A stretch of DNA of 64,000 bases from Primulina eburnea (GCF_022965805.1 NC_133105.1:26883208-26947207); one strand, 5' to 3'; shown: positions 35,098-47,854, counted from the first letter of the stretch. Notes: generated by a model from the letters alone, not told the origin. Numbers and translations are program-made.

Positions 35098-37490
35098 ATG
35101 TCGTGCCTCGCGTCGTGCTGTGCGTCGATGACTTGCGGGCTCTGTTCATCGGTGGCGTCAAGCATCACCAAGCGCTCTGCAAGAATCGCATACTGTGGAC
35201 TCTTCGGGTTTTCTTTGATCGTGTCTTGGGTTCTTAGAGAAGTATCTGCACCTTTGCTTAAAAAATTCTCCTGTGAGTATGTTTTGATTGAAATTGAAGG
35301 GGGGATGTTTTGTGTTTTTGGGGGGTTTTTGAGCAGGGTGGGGAATGGCTGATCAGTGTTCTTTGTATCGTGCTTATTTTTGGGTTTACTTTGGTTTTCT
35401 TGGCATATTTGCTAGTGGGTGTTCATTGTGTATGTTGAAAAAATGATTGAATAATAACTGTTATTTGTTCTTTTTTGTTGTCTGTTGATGTGTGAATAAA
35501 TGAATTGATTTATTTGGGTTTCTTATTTATGTGTACATGAGATTGTTGGAATTTGTTTATCAGGAATCGATTCAAATTTGTCTTCATTTGCTTACTTTGT
35601 AATGGAGCTAGAAAGTAGCTGTTATTGTTTTAAATATTTGTGCAGGGCCCTGATTTTCCTTTTTAAAGTATACAACTTTTGTTTGTTGATCATTCCGTAC
35701 ATGCATGAGTTGCCTGGTTTAAGATCATTCATGCGTGCAGACTGAGACGCTGGTATCATCTTTGGTGTGCTTTGTAGGGATAAACACTTCAGACAACCTC
35801 TCAAATGAATGGTATCAAATGCAAGCCGTTCTTCGTGTCAGCTTGGGGAATTTCTTGTTTTTTGGGATACTTGCCCTCATAATGATCGGAGTGAAGGATC
35901 AAAACGACAAACGTGATTCATTGCATCACGGTGGATGGATTGCCAAGATGCTGGTTTGGACTTTGTTGGTTATCCTCATGTTTTTCCTCCCGAACGCCAT
36001 CATATCGATATACGGTCAGCCTCAATCCTTTTTTGCAATATGTTGCATATTTCATTTGTGGAAGTTTAGCTAATATATTTGTAATCTTATCGCCGGGAGA
36101 AAACTTTTTGTTTGTATAGGATTTGTTTCGAAGTTTGGTGCTGGAGCCTTCTTATTGGTTCAAGTAATAATATTGTTAGACGCCACACATTCATGGAACG
36201 ATTCATGGGTAGCTAAAGATGAGAAAAAATGGTAGTCTGAATAAAAATCATATCCTCTTTTAATCCTGGAGTTTTTGGTCTAATGATGATTCTATCTTTG
36301 TTGTTTTCAGGTATATTGTCTTACTTGCAATATCAGTAGCATGCTATCTTGCTTCATTTACGTTTTCGGGAATTCTATTCATTTGGTTTAACCCTTCCGG
36401 ACACGACTGTGGCCTTAATATCTTTTTCCTCTCGATGACCATCATTCTTGCTTTTATCTTCGCTGTCGTCGCATTACATCCCAAGGTAAGTGTTTCTTTT
36501 CTATATGTTCTGATGTTAATTCAACTTAAATTTTGAAAAAAATTTGATATAAATAACACAAACCTGTTGCACGACCAGCTGGAAAAGCACTAGTTTGTTA
36601 TTTTTCAACTGGTAAAAACTTCGATTTCAACAGGTTAGTGGCAGCCTCCTGCCTGCTTCGGTGATATCCATTTATTGTGCATACCTTTGTTATACTGGAC
36701 TCTCTAGTGAACCTATAGATTATGTATGCAATGGTCTCCACAACAAGTCAAAAGCTGTAACCTTGAGTACCCTTATTCTGGGTATGCTTACGACAGTTCT
36801 CTCAGTTTTATATTCTGCTCTCCGAGCTGGATCATCGACAACCTTTTTGTCTCCACCAAGTTCACCCAGAGCAGGTATTTAAAACTGGTGTAAAATCTTA
36901 TTAATTTTTTTTGCTTATAGTATGTGTTTTTTTTCTTTTCAACTTAACCCATTGGTTCACTTTTAATTATCATTCATGATCCTATAATCACATGATTGCA
37001 AATGTCCTTTTTACCTCTTTAATAATATCTCATTTGATAATATTGTATTTCTTTTTTTCCAATGTACCCTTAAAAGTGATGCTCTCTTACTGTATTCAAA
37101 TATTCCCTCAATTTATTAGCGTGGGGGGCGAAGAGGTATATTTTTACATACATTTTTTTTTTTTATAAAATTTATGTGTTGGAACATTATGTGACAGGTG
37201 ACAAGAAACCTCTACTTGGCTCGGACGAACTTGAATCCGGTAAAGGAAAGTACTCAGAAGCCCGGCCAGTTACTTACTCTTACATGTTCTTCCATCTGAT
37301 ATTTGCTCTAGCTAGCATGTACTCAGCCATGCTTCTTTCTGGTTGGACGAGCAGTTCAGAAAATGCCGACCTCATAGACGTCGGTTGGACTTCAGTTTGG
37401 GTTCGTATCTGTACCGAGTGGGTCACGGCTGGATTGTATTTGTGGTCTCTTTTGGCTCCATTGCTGTTCCCTGATCGTGAATTCTACTAA
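35098..37490 (+). CDS. SERINC/TMS1 family multi-pass membrane protein
   Basis: The exons are 35098-35272, 35778-36014, 36120-36231, 36311-36485, 36634-36874 and 37198-37490, all with GT-AG introns. Together they give 1233 nt, 410 codons plus stop. The start is the first ATG and gives MSCLASCCASMTCGLCSS, the family's conserved Cys-rich N-terminus. About ten hydrophobic segments follow. Family motifs include FLFFGILALIMIGVKDQND, LLDATHSWNDSW, FIWFNPSGHDC and YTGLSSEP, and the C-terminus is LLFPDREFY. Length matches plant relatives. Animal SERINCs were named for serine incorporation into membrane lipids and are later reported as lipid scramblases; the plant role is not settled. The split codons (TGG, GGA, TGG, GGT) join cleanly, so this looks like a working gene. 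Confidence 0.95.
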
Positions 37491-37975
37491 ATCTTTGCTA
37501 TTGTGTTTATGATGTTAATATATCAGTATGCGGGACTTGCAATGTGGTGTGCCAAGTTTCTAAACAATGATAAGCTGTTTTGTTTTTTGTATATGTAAAT
37601 GCTCATTACATGTAAAAGTTTCGGGCGTGGCTTCCACTGTTGACTTTTGGTGTGTCTGGTACTCTCTCGCCATATACATGCACACACGATAATTATGCAT
37701 ACAAATTCACTTTGTTTTTTAAATGACGTGAGAATCAGTAGATATTAGTTTTTTGTGTCCACAAATTGACTTTGGTATTTAGTTTTGATGGGGTTTTACC
37801 AAGTGAAAGGGATTTTGATGAAGTAAGAGGTTAAAATATTCTTGACTCAATGCTCATGGAACATGTCAAGTCAAATGAGGAAAAAAACAAGTAAAACTCT
37901 ACCAGATCTATAAGCCAAATTTTAATTTGAGTAATACATTTTTGTTGTTAATTATGGTTTTTTTGACATGACATT
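37491..37975 (+). other. SERINC 3' UTR and short intergenic stretch
   Basis: The 3' UTR probably ends before about 37750; I see no single clear polyadenylation signal. AT-rich DNA then runs to the LTR of element A, which starts at 37976. The retroelement LTR therefore begins within 0.5 kb of the gene. Confidence 0.5.
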
Positions 37976-40200
37976 TGTAAGATTCAAAAATAAGAAAACG
38001 TAATTCAACTACATCCAAATTATGAAAATGATCAATTAAATGATTTTAATGGCATGCGTTAATTGAGATATGCATGATTACATATTAAAATAAGATTTTA
38101 TTATTTGAAAGCATAAAACTGTATTTTTAAAGGTCATTCTAGATGCGATCGAGGAACGGAGACCGAAGACTGAAAAAGAGAACTATTTTTATTAAATAAT
38201 TTTTTTCAATTATTTAAAATAAGATTGATGTTAAATAAATATTTTTGAAAAAAAAAGTGTTTTGAGATGATTTTATACGCCGAATCGTACATTTTAACGG
38301 TATTCGATTTTCAATAAAAATATGAACTTTTTGACAACTCAGCTATTATTTTCCTGAACAAAATATTTGAAAATTGCACTAATGGGCTTAATGGACCTAT
38401 TTCATCATATTAATGGGCCTGAGCTTGCACACGTATGTATTTATCAAAATAAAAGCCTAAAACCACTACCCCAAACCCTCAAACTCACGTCCCCTTATCC
38501 TCAATTTCACAAGGACTCTCCCAGCCCTCTCAAACCCACGCACACACGAGAAATCATTAAGGAAGGCCACGGTTTTGAAGACAAATCAAGGGTCTTCCGT
38601 TCGTCGTCATTCTTCAGATCTCAACGTATTTGTCGCGCGTAAATTACTCGCAAACATGCCATAAATCTCTTTTTTCTCATCTATCATACTACAATACTTG
38701 TTTGAATTGTGGTTGCATGGAAAAGATGATGGCATTGCTTTTATTTTCGTTTTTATGCATAGGCATGTGATTAATTCATGATTCTTGTTCCAAAACTTGA
38801 TATATATTTGCGTGAAGGGGCTGCCATGTTAAAGGATAATAGAAGGACGTTTTTACTCAAGTTTAAGGGCCACACAAGGCATGGACAAGGCAGCAGACGA
38901 ACTATAAACAGCTGGAACGAAAATTATCGCTTGATAGCACAAAGGTTCGGTTATAAAGGAAAACCATTGCATGGCTCGGCTAGGACTCGACCAGGGCTGG
39001 GCCTGGATGTGGTTGGGTGTGTGGAGGTGTCCTATCCACGCTAGGACTCAAGCTCGACGGCTAGGGAAGCGTCCAAGCGAGCTAGGAGACTTCCCAAGGC
39101 CGCCTGAGAGTGCAGCTGTGCGCAAGGGTTTGTGGCTCGGCCAGGGTGGTCAGGGCTGGTCTAGGATAGGCATCAGAGAGGTCTAGGGTTGGTCCAGAGG
39201 GTGAGGGTGAGGGTGGCGGCTCGGGCGAGGGGTCCTTGCTGAACTAGGATTCTATAGGCGAGTTGAAGGGAACTACCACAGCTTCTATCTTGTGCAGGTG
39301 GCTTCGACGCAAGCTAAGGCTGAGTCCTAGGGGTCAACGTCGGTCCAGTAGGGTTCCTAGGAAGGCTGGTCAGGGGCTGGCTTGGGGTAGCTCGGGTGCA
39401 ACTCGAGGGAAAAGAGAGTTGGCCTGAGGGGAAATAGGTGAGGGCTCAGTTTTAGGATTTAAGGGCTAAAGGGTCGAACTGCGGTTCATGGGGGTCGAAT
39501 CATGGTTCACGAGGGTATTCTAAGTAATAAAAGTCTATGTTTAAAATTTGAGAGGAAAACATTAAAGTTTGAATTAACTCGGAATTAAAACGCTTCACGA
39601 ATTAATAATTAGTTAAGCTAAATAAAAATATCAGAAAATTTATTTAAGCTTAAATAATTATTTAGGATGGTCTAGAGTCAATGAAAGCAAGGAGAAGTCA
39701 AAATCGAGAAATTATACGTCTAGAGGTAAAACGGTCATTTTACACTGAAAAATGGGTAGACGTCATGGCAGTGCCCCGAATGCTGTAATATGTGATAAAA
39801 GGCTTATTTTGAATGTTTAAGGAATTTTATGCTAAAATGTAAAAGCTAAAATATATGGTGCATGCTTAGTTTAAAAAGAAAAATGATATTTATATTCATG
39901 ATTTTTATAAGTGATGAAGATATGAAACATTGGAGGATGTAAAGTAATTGTGACTATGATAATACGATTGGGGATATCGTGAGGAAAAAGGCCCCAGAGG
40001 GAGCCCATTTACGGGAGAAGTCCTAGAGAGAGCCCATTTACGGGAGAATGCCCCATAGGGAGCCCATATATGGGAAAAAGCCCCAGAGGGAGCCCGACGA
40101 TTGTATTTCCATATGATGATGATAGGTCAAGCTCAGTTGATGGGTGAGAGTGTCGCTGATGTCCCCGCCGCCCAGTACTGTGGTTAAACATTGATGTATC
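37976..40200 (+). repeat. Element A chromovirus 5' LTR, first part
   Basis: The LTR starts TGTAAGATTC and aligns with the solo LTR at 52479. It includes a GC-rich middle with CTAGGACTC and GAGCTAGGAG blocks (39020-39090). A roughly 36-bp tandem repeat of GGGAGCCCATTTACGGGAGA type lies at 39984-40096, and the core CGCCCAGTACTGTGG at 40169-40183. It is interrupted at 40200 by element B'. The second part resumes at 50607, giving a full LTR of about 2.86 kb. Confidence 0.88.
39984..40096 (+). repeat. Short tandem repeat in element A LTR
   Basis: About three and a half copies of a roughly 32-36-bp unit lie just upstream of the conserved LTR core. The unit resembles AGGGAGCCCATTTACGGGAG. Promoter-region repeats are common in LTRs. 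Confidence 0.85.
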
Positions 40201-40847
40201 TGTAACGTACCGTATTTTCATACTTCAAAATTTGCGGAAATATTAAAAATTTTCTTAGACATAAAATAACATTCAAAGTTTGCCATAAAAATATCCCAAC
40301 CAAGTCCCCCATAAGACATGGCGGTTCAAAGTACTACAATAAAATTTGCTCACAAAAGTTTTGCTCAAAGTATTTCCCTCGAACCAAGAAATCAGAGTTA
40401 ATTAACATTTGCGTAAAAACATAAACTTTGCGGTCCTCGGGTTAGCCTCCCGCTCAGTCCAAGCCTGCCCCTTGGTCGCCACCTCCTGTCTCCTCATCAA
40501 CATACTCACCTGCATCGATCAAGTCTAGTGAGTCTAAAGACTCCACACGTATAAACTGGTAGTAACGAGTAGTACATAATAAAATCACATGCAACTTTAA
40601 AATAGGACATACATAGCTTGAAACTTGAACTTGCATAATAAACTTGAACATACGTACGTACATAACTAGACGTGCCATCAACATAAACTTTCATAAACAT
40701 ACTGCATACTTGAACATACATAACTTCATCATTTTGCGTAGAGGATGTTTCAAAGCAAGTGACCCATACATAATAAATGCCTGATCAGACAAACCACAGT
40801 ACTGGGCTGACAGGGACGTATCCACTGCCACATACATGAGATCCCCG

Positions 40848-40975
40848 TTCATAATTTAACGGGCTGGTTGGTCCCCGTTCATAATTTAACGCTTTCCAAC
40901 CACGATCTAACCCGTTCATAATTTAACGGGCGGATTGGTCCCCGTTCATAATTTAACACTTTCCAATCCTAAACA
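40848..40975. repeat. CCGTTCATAATTTAACGGG tandem units in B' LTR
   Basis: Five copies of CCGTTCATAATTTAAC appear in 130 bp, two of them completing a small palindrome CCCGTT...AACGGG. The other LTR has the same at about 48511-48638. Confidence 0.9.
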
Positions 40976-41389
40976 TAATTTGGTCACAAGACATTTAGCA
41001 TACCTCAAAAACTTTAAATATTTTCTTGCACGTCAACATACTTACTTGGCGTTGAGGGATTCGTTGGATCTCACTTGGGGCCGCTACTGCACATACTAAC
41101 ATAAATTTTAAATACTTAACTTGCATGTCTTAGACGTAGGTACTCGAGCTCACCACCAAAGTGAATAAGTAGCTTAGGACATTCTAGTTCGCTCCTGGCT
41201 TGACCTCGTTTAATCATCGTACTAAACCATGACGTAAAATCACAAAACAAATCCTATATTTATACATAAATAAATTTTAACCATGGTGCTAAATCATAAT
41301 ATAGAATCCCGAAGAAAATCCTAAAAAAAAATAAAAAAATAAATTTTTTTTTTAAATTTTTTTTTTTTTTTTTTTTTCAAAAAGGGTGT

Positions 41390-41500
41390 ACACGGACCCC
41401 GTGTAGGGGTCTGTGTACGGGTCCGGGTAGGCTCTGGAATTTCGTATTTTTGAAGGAAAACGGACATGGACTCCGTGTAGGGGTCCGGGAAGGGGTCCGG
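41390..41500. repeat. GGACCCC hairpins after poly(T) in B' LTR
   Basis: ACACGGACCCC, a GTGTA loop and GGGGTCTGTGT form an 11-bp stem with one mismatch. A second set (GGACTCC, GGGGTCCGGG) follows about 60 bp on. The copy in the 5' LTR lies at about 49062-49180. The block directly follows a long poly(T) run. Confidence 0.8.
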
Positions 41501-42941
41501 GTAGGCACTGGACTTGAAAACTCACGAAAATTCAATAACTTATTCATTCACCCTTTCAATCCAAGCCTAAGGATCATGAACCAACACCTCTAGAATCATC
41601 CTAGGATGTTATTACATTGAATCAAACCCATAAAAACGCCCCAAACGTCCCTAAGCATCAACAATTAATTCCAACACAACAATAACTCGTAATTAGGCAT
41701 CGTTTCGCTTCCTACGACTTCTATTACATCCCATGCCAAACCCGACCCGAACGAACCACCAAATAACACCTAAATACATCTCGTAACATATATAACTGCA
41801 GTAGCACAAGCCCGGCGATGTCCAACGAAGCCTGCAACAAATAACTTCAAGAACACATTTTACATAAAAGTCGCAGCTTGAGCAGTCCCACAAAAAACGT
41901 CATAACTCACTCAATTTTCATCCAAAAATCTCGAATTTTATATCAACTCGAAGGCATCGAAAAGTTCTACAAGTTTCTAGTTGAAAGTTTTCTCAAAATC
42001 TCGACTGAAAATTCGCAGTTTCGACCAGAACAGTAAAAACGGGATTTTTAGATCTAAAAAGGACTCCGAAAGCGATTTAAACGTGATTGCTCAAACTTCT
42101 ACACAACATACACATGGTTTTACGCATAAATAACAACGCACACATAATATGACATGATCGATGCATCAAGAACAGAATATACGTGCCTTTTTTTTATATT
42201 AAAAATACCGTGACGACGACACCGACGCGGAGATGGAAGCGAGGTTGATCCGGGACGAACGTGGCACCGTTTTCTTGCAATAAAACTCACCAAAAACTCG
42301 ATGGAAAGATAAGGGGAAGGGGGCGGCTGCTTTTCTCTCAAGAACCCTAGCTTTCTTCTTTTTTCAAAATAATAAAATCTGAATGTGTGTGAGTGTGTGT
42401 GTATCGGTGTGTGCGTGTGTGTGTTAGGTGTGTGTAAAAGTGTGAAAATCGTGTAGTGTGTGTGTGTGGCTAGATTAGGGGGTAAAAATATTGTTTAAAA
42501 ATGAATTAACCAATAATTAATAGTTAATCCTCCTTAGAAATAAATACACACTAATTTCAATTAAACTCCTAATTCAAATAACACACACAAAAGTGCTAAT
42601 TTTAAAAGTTTCAAACTCTTAAATAATTAAGCACATAAATAAGGATTTTAAAATGCTAAACTAAATAAATTATTTAAAATGCCCCTTCCTAACTTAAAAT
42701 AAAACACCGCATAAAATTTCCAAAATCGTCACCGGTCTCCTCCTCGATCCCGCCTCGAATAATCGCCTGGAACATGAAACTTGAAAAACGTTTTTAACGT
42801 GCATCCCATAAATGTAAATAATTTAAAATAATGCATTTAAATAAATTATGCATGACTAAAACTCATTTAAAAGTAAATAATTGATCTAATAATTAAATAA
42901 ATGCATAGGTTATACGTGTACTGAATTTTTTGGGCATTACA

Positions 42942-42957
42942 GTTCCTCCCCCACTTA
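42942..42957 (-). other. Element B' polypurine tract
   Basis: On the minus strand AAGTGGGGGAGGAAC abuts the 3' LTR. Confidence 0.8.
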
Positions 42958-42977
42958 TAAAAATTTCGTCCTCGAAA

Positions 42978-44192
42978 TTAAGTCTTACCGAACAACTCCG
43001 GGTAGCGAAGTCTCATGTCGGCCTCTGACTCCCAAGTGGCTTCCTCCACTGATTGATTCAGCCACTGAACCTTGACCAACTTAGTCGTCTTGTTCCGAAG
43101 TCTGCGCTCCTGCCTGTCTAGGATTTGGACTGGTTTCTCCTCATAAGACAGGTCTGGAGTCAACTGTAACGGCTCTTAACTCAGAACATGAGAAGGATTA
43201 GCCAAATATTTTCTCAACATCGAGACATGGAACACATTGTGCACCCCGGCCAGATTCGGCGGAAGGGCTACACGATAAGCTAGTGTCCCAACTCTGTCCA
43301 AAACCTCGAACGGTCCAATAAACCTCGGACTCAACTTGCCTCTTTTTCCAAATCTCATCACACCCTTCATGGGTGCTATCTTGACGAAAACGTGATCACC
43401 CACTGAAAATTCGAGATCTCTCCTCGTCTTATCAGCATAACTCTTCTGACGGCTTTGGGCAGTCTTCATTCTCTCACGAATTTTGACCACCACGTCTGCA
43501 GTCTGCTGAACTATTTCTGGCCCAAGATCTGTTCTCTCACCAACCTCATCCCAATGAACTGGTGATCTGCACTTTCTCCCATACAGTGCCTCAAAGGGGG
43601 CCATACCAATAGATGCTTGGAAGCTGTTGTTGTATGTGAACTCCACTAGAGGTAGTCTAGACTCCCAAGCTCCTTGAAAATCAATCATGCACGCCCTTAG
43701 CAAATCCTCTAAAATCTGAATCACTCGCTCAGACTGGCCATCTGTCTGCGGGTGAAAAGCTGTACTAAAAAGCAAATTCGTCCCCATAGCTGCATGTAAG
43801 CTCTTCCAGAAGGACGATGTAAACCTCGGGTCCCTGTCGGACACAATAGAGACTGGGAAACCATGCAACCGGACGATCTCCCGGATATAAAGATCTGCAT
43901 ACTACGTCATGGAGAAAGTCGTCTTCACTGGCAGAAAATGCGCTGACTTAGTGAGTCGGTCCACTATAACCCAAATGGAGTTCGATCCTCTGACTGATCT
44001 TGGTAATCCAACCACAAAATCTATAGTAATGTTCTCCCACTTCCACTCGGGAATGGGTAGTGGCTTAACCAATCCTGCTGGCCTCTGATGTTCAGCTTTT
44101 ACTTGCTGGCAAGTGAGACATTCTGATACAAATCTACGGATGTCTCGCTTCATCCCTGGCCACCAATACAATAACTGTAGGTCTTTGTACAT
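42978..44192 (-). pseudogene. Element B' integrase and chromodomain-like C-terminus
   Basis: The frame opens with the zinc-finger cysteines (CLTCQQVK) and the first core Asp (ITIDFVVGLPR). It continues past an in-frame TAG (43904-43902) to the second Asp (IVSDRDPRF) and the Glu (QTDGQSERVIQ), all three catalytic acids being present. The GPFEVLDRVG segment (GPF/Y module) follows, then a TAA at 43178-43176. The last stretch, VKVQWLNQSVEEATWESEADM, resembles a chromodomain C-terminal half. Chromodomains of such elements are thought to guide integration to heterochromatin marks. Confidence 0.9.
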
Positions 44193-44201
44193 CTTGGTGC
44201 C

Positions 44202-45977
44202 TCATGGGTGAATGGAATATGGAGATGCGTGTGCCTCTGTCAAAATATCCTGTCTGATCGAACCAACACTAGGCACCCACATTCTACCTCTGTATCTCAC
44301 AATGCCGTCTGAAACTGTGTACAACACACTGCCCTTGGCTTCGTCTTTCAGTCTCCATTTCTGTAACTGCTCATCTGAAAACTGACCTGCTCGGATTCGG
44401 TCTAGCAAATCAGATTTGACTGTCAGATTAGACAGCCTAGGAGCTCTGCCCTCTCGATAAATCTCTAGACCAAATATCTGAATCTCTGACTGTAGCGGTC
44501 TCTGAGCTGAAAACTGAGCTACCACTGCCACTTTTCTGCTCAAAGCGTCTGCGACAACATTAGCTTTTCCCGGATGGTAGCTAATTTCACAGTCGTAATC
44601 TTTCACAAGTTCCAACCACCGTCTCTGTCTCATATTCAACTCTTTCTGCGTGAAGAAGTATTTGAGACTCTTATGGTCGGTTAAAATCTGACATTTCTCG
44701 CCGTATAGATAGTGTCTCCAAATTTTCAATGCGAAGACGACGGCGGCTAACTCAAGGTCGTGCGTCGGGTAGTTCTTCTCGTGCACCTTCAACTGCCTGG
44801 AAGCATAAGCTATGACTCGACCTTGCTGCATCAATACTGCGCCTAACCCGAGCTTAGATGCATCGGTGTAGAGCACAAATTCACCTTGCCCTGTTGGCAT
44901 GGCTAGCACTGGCGCCGAAATAAGAGCTTGTTTCAGAGTATCAAAGTCCTTCTGACATTCATCACTCCACACGAATTTAGCATTTTTCTTGGTGAGTGAA
45001 GTGAGTGGCACCGCTATGGATGAAAATCCCTTAATAAACTTATGGTAGTAGCCTGCTAAACCCAAAAAGCTGCGGATTTCAGATGCATTCTTCGGCTCAA
45101 CCCATTACTTGACAGCCGCTACTTTCGCTGGATCCACCTCGATTCCACTGCTAGATACTATATGCCCCAAAAATGCTACCTTTTCTAACCAAAATTCACA
45201 CTTACTGAATTTCGCAAATAACTTGCGACTCTGCAATGTCTGTAATACTGTCCTCAAGTGCTGGTTGTGCTCCTCATGGCTCTTTGAGTATATTAGAATG
45301 TCGTCAATGAATACTATGACGAATTGATCGAGGAACGGCTGAAATACTCGGTTCATGAGATCCATGAAAATCGCTGGAGCATTTGTCAATCCAAATGGCA
45401 TCACCAAGAACTCGTAATGCCCATATCTGGTCCTGAAAGCTGTCTTGTGGACATCTGCATCCTTCACTTTCAGCTGATGGTACCCTGATCGAAGATCTAT
45501 CTTAGAGAAAATTGTAGCTCCCTGCAATTGATCAAACAAGTCTTCGATTCTTGGAAGTGGGTACTTATTCTTGATCGTTACCTTGTTCAGCTCTCAGTAA
45601 TCGATGCACAGTCTCATGCTCCCGTCTTTCTTCTTTACAAAGAGCACTGGTGCGCCCCACGGTGAGAAACTAGGGCGGATAAATCCTTTGTCGAGGAACT
45701 CCTGAATCTGCTGCTTGAGCTCTAACATCTCAGCTGGAGCTAATCTGTATGGCGCCTTAGAGATTGGCGCTGCGCCCGGCACGAGCTCGATTGCAAACTC
45801 CACCTCTCTCTCTGGTGGAAGGCCGGTGACGTCATCAGGAAAGACGTCTGGAAATTCTTTGACTACTGGTACCTCTGATAAAGATGGAGTGGGCACGTCA
45901 GGCGCTGAAATAATACTAGCCAAGAAGGCCTGACATCCCTTGGAGATCAACCTCTTCGCCTGCATGCACGAAATCAT
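44202..45977 (-). pseudogene. Element B' reverse transcriptase and RNase H
   Basis: RT runs from the [20 protein letters not shown] segment through [25 protein letters not shown] and the catalytic FIDD (about 45311-45300). Connection and RNase H follow ([42 protein letters not shown]). In-frame stops at 45596-45594 (after CIDY), 45107-45105 and 44204-44202 interrupt an otherwise open frame. The catalytic residues are kept. Confidence 0.92.
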
Positions 45978-46356
45978 GCGAGGAAAGCTTCTCCATCTGG
46001 CTGGCTCAAAAGAAATTGCTCCATGCCCGGCGGTCTAACCAAAACTGAGCTCTTCTGAAAATCTATCAGAGCTCTATTCTTAGTCAGCCAGTCCATGCCC
46101 AAGATAATGTCGAATTCTGGCATCGGCAATAGGATTAAATCTGCATATACCAGGTGGCCATGCAGTTCTAGATCGATATCTCTGATCACACTGGTAGCCA
46201 ACAGCTCTTCCCCTGACGGGACTGTCACTGAAAAGTTCACGTCTAGGCCTATGGACTTGAGGTCCAAATGATTAGCAAACGTCTCCGATATGAAAGAGTG
46301 AGTGGCTCCTGAGTCTATCAGTGCAGTTGTGGATAGTCTCTTAATAAAAATGTTTC
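45974..46356 (-). pseudogene. Element B' aspartic protease (second gag-pol exon)
   Basis: From the predicted acceptor at 46357 the frame reads NIFIKRLSTTALIDSGATHS, with the catalytic DSG. IILGMDWLTKNRALIDF, the usual C-terminal protease motif, follows. It ends at TGA near 45974. A single-nucleotide shift leads to the RT frame. Confidence 0.9.
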
Positions 46357-46529
46357 CTGAGATGCGTTAGCACAATACCAACTTATATCCCCAACATGCA
46401 AACAGTAACTTAAAGCACAAAAGAACTCAATATCCCAAGTCATACAAACTAACACTAGCACACTAATAATCCCAACTGACAATTCCACATGCAAAGCAAA
46501 AATAATACTGCTTAGGTAGGAAAGTTTAC
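46357..46529 (-). other. Predicted intron at the gag-protease junction of element B'
   Basis: The 173-nt segment begins GTAAAC and ends CTCAG, with CTAAC 9 nt before the terminal AG, a little close for a branch point. It contains stops in the gag frame. Removing it joins ...DTTLLTG to NIFIKRL through a split Gly codon (G|GA), restoring the usual gag-protease reading. The same junction is interrupted in element A. Confidence 0.75.
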
Positions 46530-47631
46530 CAGTCAGTAAGGTGGTGTCTGGATCCGCCTCCTATGCGTGCATGGCGAATACCCTGCCCTGGGTTGGCTGC
46601 TTCCATTGCGGGCACTCTTTCAGCATGTGGTCGCTAGCTCCACGCTTGAAGCACTTGCCCGATCCATATAAGCATTGCCCCGGGTGCTGACAGTTGCACT
46701 TAGGGCACACCGGAAAGTTAACGGGTTTCTGAGGCGCCCCTTGCTGCTGTACTGGACCCTTGCCCCTTGGTGGTCCATGAAAAGGCTTCTTAGCTGGCGG
46801 CCCCTGAAACGGCCTCTTAAACTGGGGCCTCTGATTCTGCTGCTGGTGGTGCTGCGGCGGTGCCTGGTAGGGCCTTTTGCCCTGTCTATCCGCCTCTATA
46901 TCTCGCTGGTCATGTTCTGCCGTCAAAGCTCTGGACACGGCGACTGCATACGTAGTAGGACCAGCTACCCTCACATCCCGGCGCAAGATCGGCCGCAAAC
47001 CGTCCATAAAATGCCTCAGCTTTGCCTGGGCATCATTCGAAATGAGGGGTATGAAGTAACACCCCCTCTCAAACTTTCTTACAAAGTCTGCCACGCTGCT
47101 ATCCCCTTGCCTCAGTGTCATAAACTCCCTGGTCAGGCGGGAGCGTACTTCCTCAGTGAAGTACTTTGAGTAGAAAACTTCTTTGAATCCATTCCAAGGC
47201 AGCACTTGCAGATTGACTGCCACTGACGCGCTCTCCCACCATAGTCTAGCGTCCCCTGTCAGCAGGAATATAGCACATCTGACCCTGTCAGCGTCCGTCA
47301 GCTCCATGAAGTCAAATATCACCTCGATGGACTTGATCCATCCCTCAGCCACCATCGGGTCAGTAGTACCCGAAAACTCCTTCGGGCTCATCCTCCGGAA
47401 CCTCTCATATACTGCCTCCGGTCTAGGCCTCTCCTCGGGGCCTACAACAGTCTGGTTCCTCGCAAATTGTGCGAACAATTGCGTCATGCCAGCAAGCATC
47501 TGTGCCTGCATATCTGGTGGTGGAGGTGGTGGAGGATTGGCCCTCTCCTCATCTCGATGTTCCCTGTCCTCTACTCGGTGCTCTTTGTTCTCATCCCTTG
47601 TTTCACGGTCGATCACACGTCTAGGAGGCAT
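46530..47631 (-). pseudogene. Element B' gag
   Basis: Gag starts MPPRRVIDRETRDENKEH at 47631, just after a splice-acceptor-like AACAG. It holds an Arg/Glu-rich N-terminus, a Pro run, the gag core (FSGTTDPMVAEGWIKSIEVI, then FVRKFERGCYFIPLI) and a Gln/Pro-rich tail. The CCHC knuckle is damaged: KCFKRGASDHMLKEC has Arg where the second Cys should be. A TAG at 46563-46561 lies just before the end of the exon, where element A has Glu. Confidence 0.9.
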
Positions 47632-47632
47632 A

Positions 47633-47787
47633 CTGTTCCAATAAATTGCCCAACACGTAAACCCAACATGCATGAATATAATGCCAATATCATAAGGTGC
47701 ACGTAATTTTGAACTTTAAAACATAAACATGCTGAAATCATGACCTATTGCATAGTACATAGCATAACTCAAAACTTTAAAACTTAC
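47633..47787 (-). other. Predicted leader intron of element B'
   Basis: On the minus strand GTAAGTTTTA at 47787 follows the primer-site leader. TTATTGGAACAG ends at 47633, one base before gag ATG. The 155-nt stretch is AT-rich. A matching arrangement is present in element A. Confidence 0.55.
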
Positions 47788-47854
47788 GGACTTGAGGTGT
47801 GACTTCGTGAGCTTCTTGCGACTGGCAGTTGGCGTAACCCTTTACAAGAACACC

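Larger units (their letters stand above)
40201..42941 (-). repeat. Element B' 3' LTR
   Basis: This 2741-bp LTR reads on the minus strand from TGTAATGCCC (42941) to GTACGTTACA (40201). It contains CATAATTTAACGGG tandem units (40848-40975), the CCACAGTACTGGG core (40794-40806), a poly(T) tract (41338-41377) and then GGACCCC hairpins (41390-41500), plus a GT-rich stretch (42384-42470). Confidence 0.95.

Noticed and set aside
38367..39186. Three plus-strand frames downstream of the SERINC gene
   Set aside because: They lie in the LTR of element A. The matching region of LTR F does not keep them.
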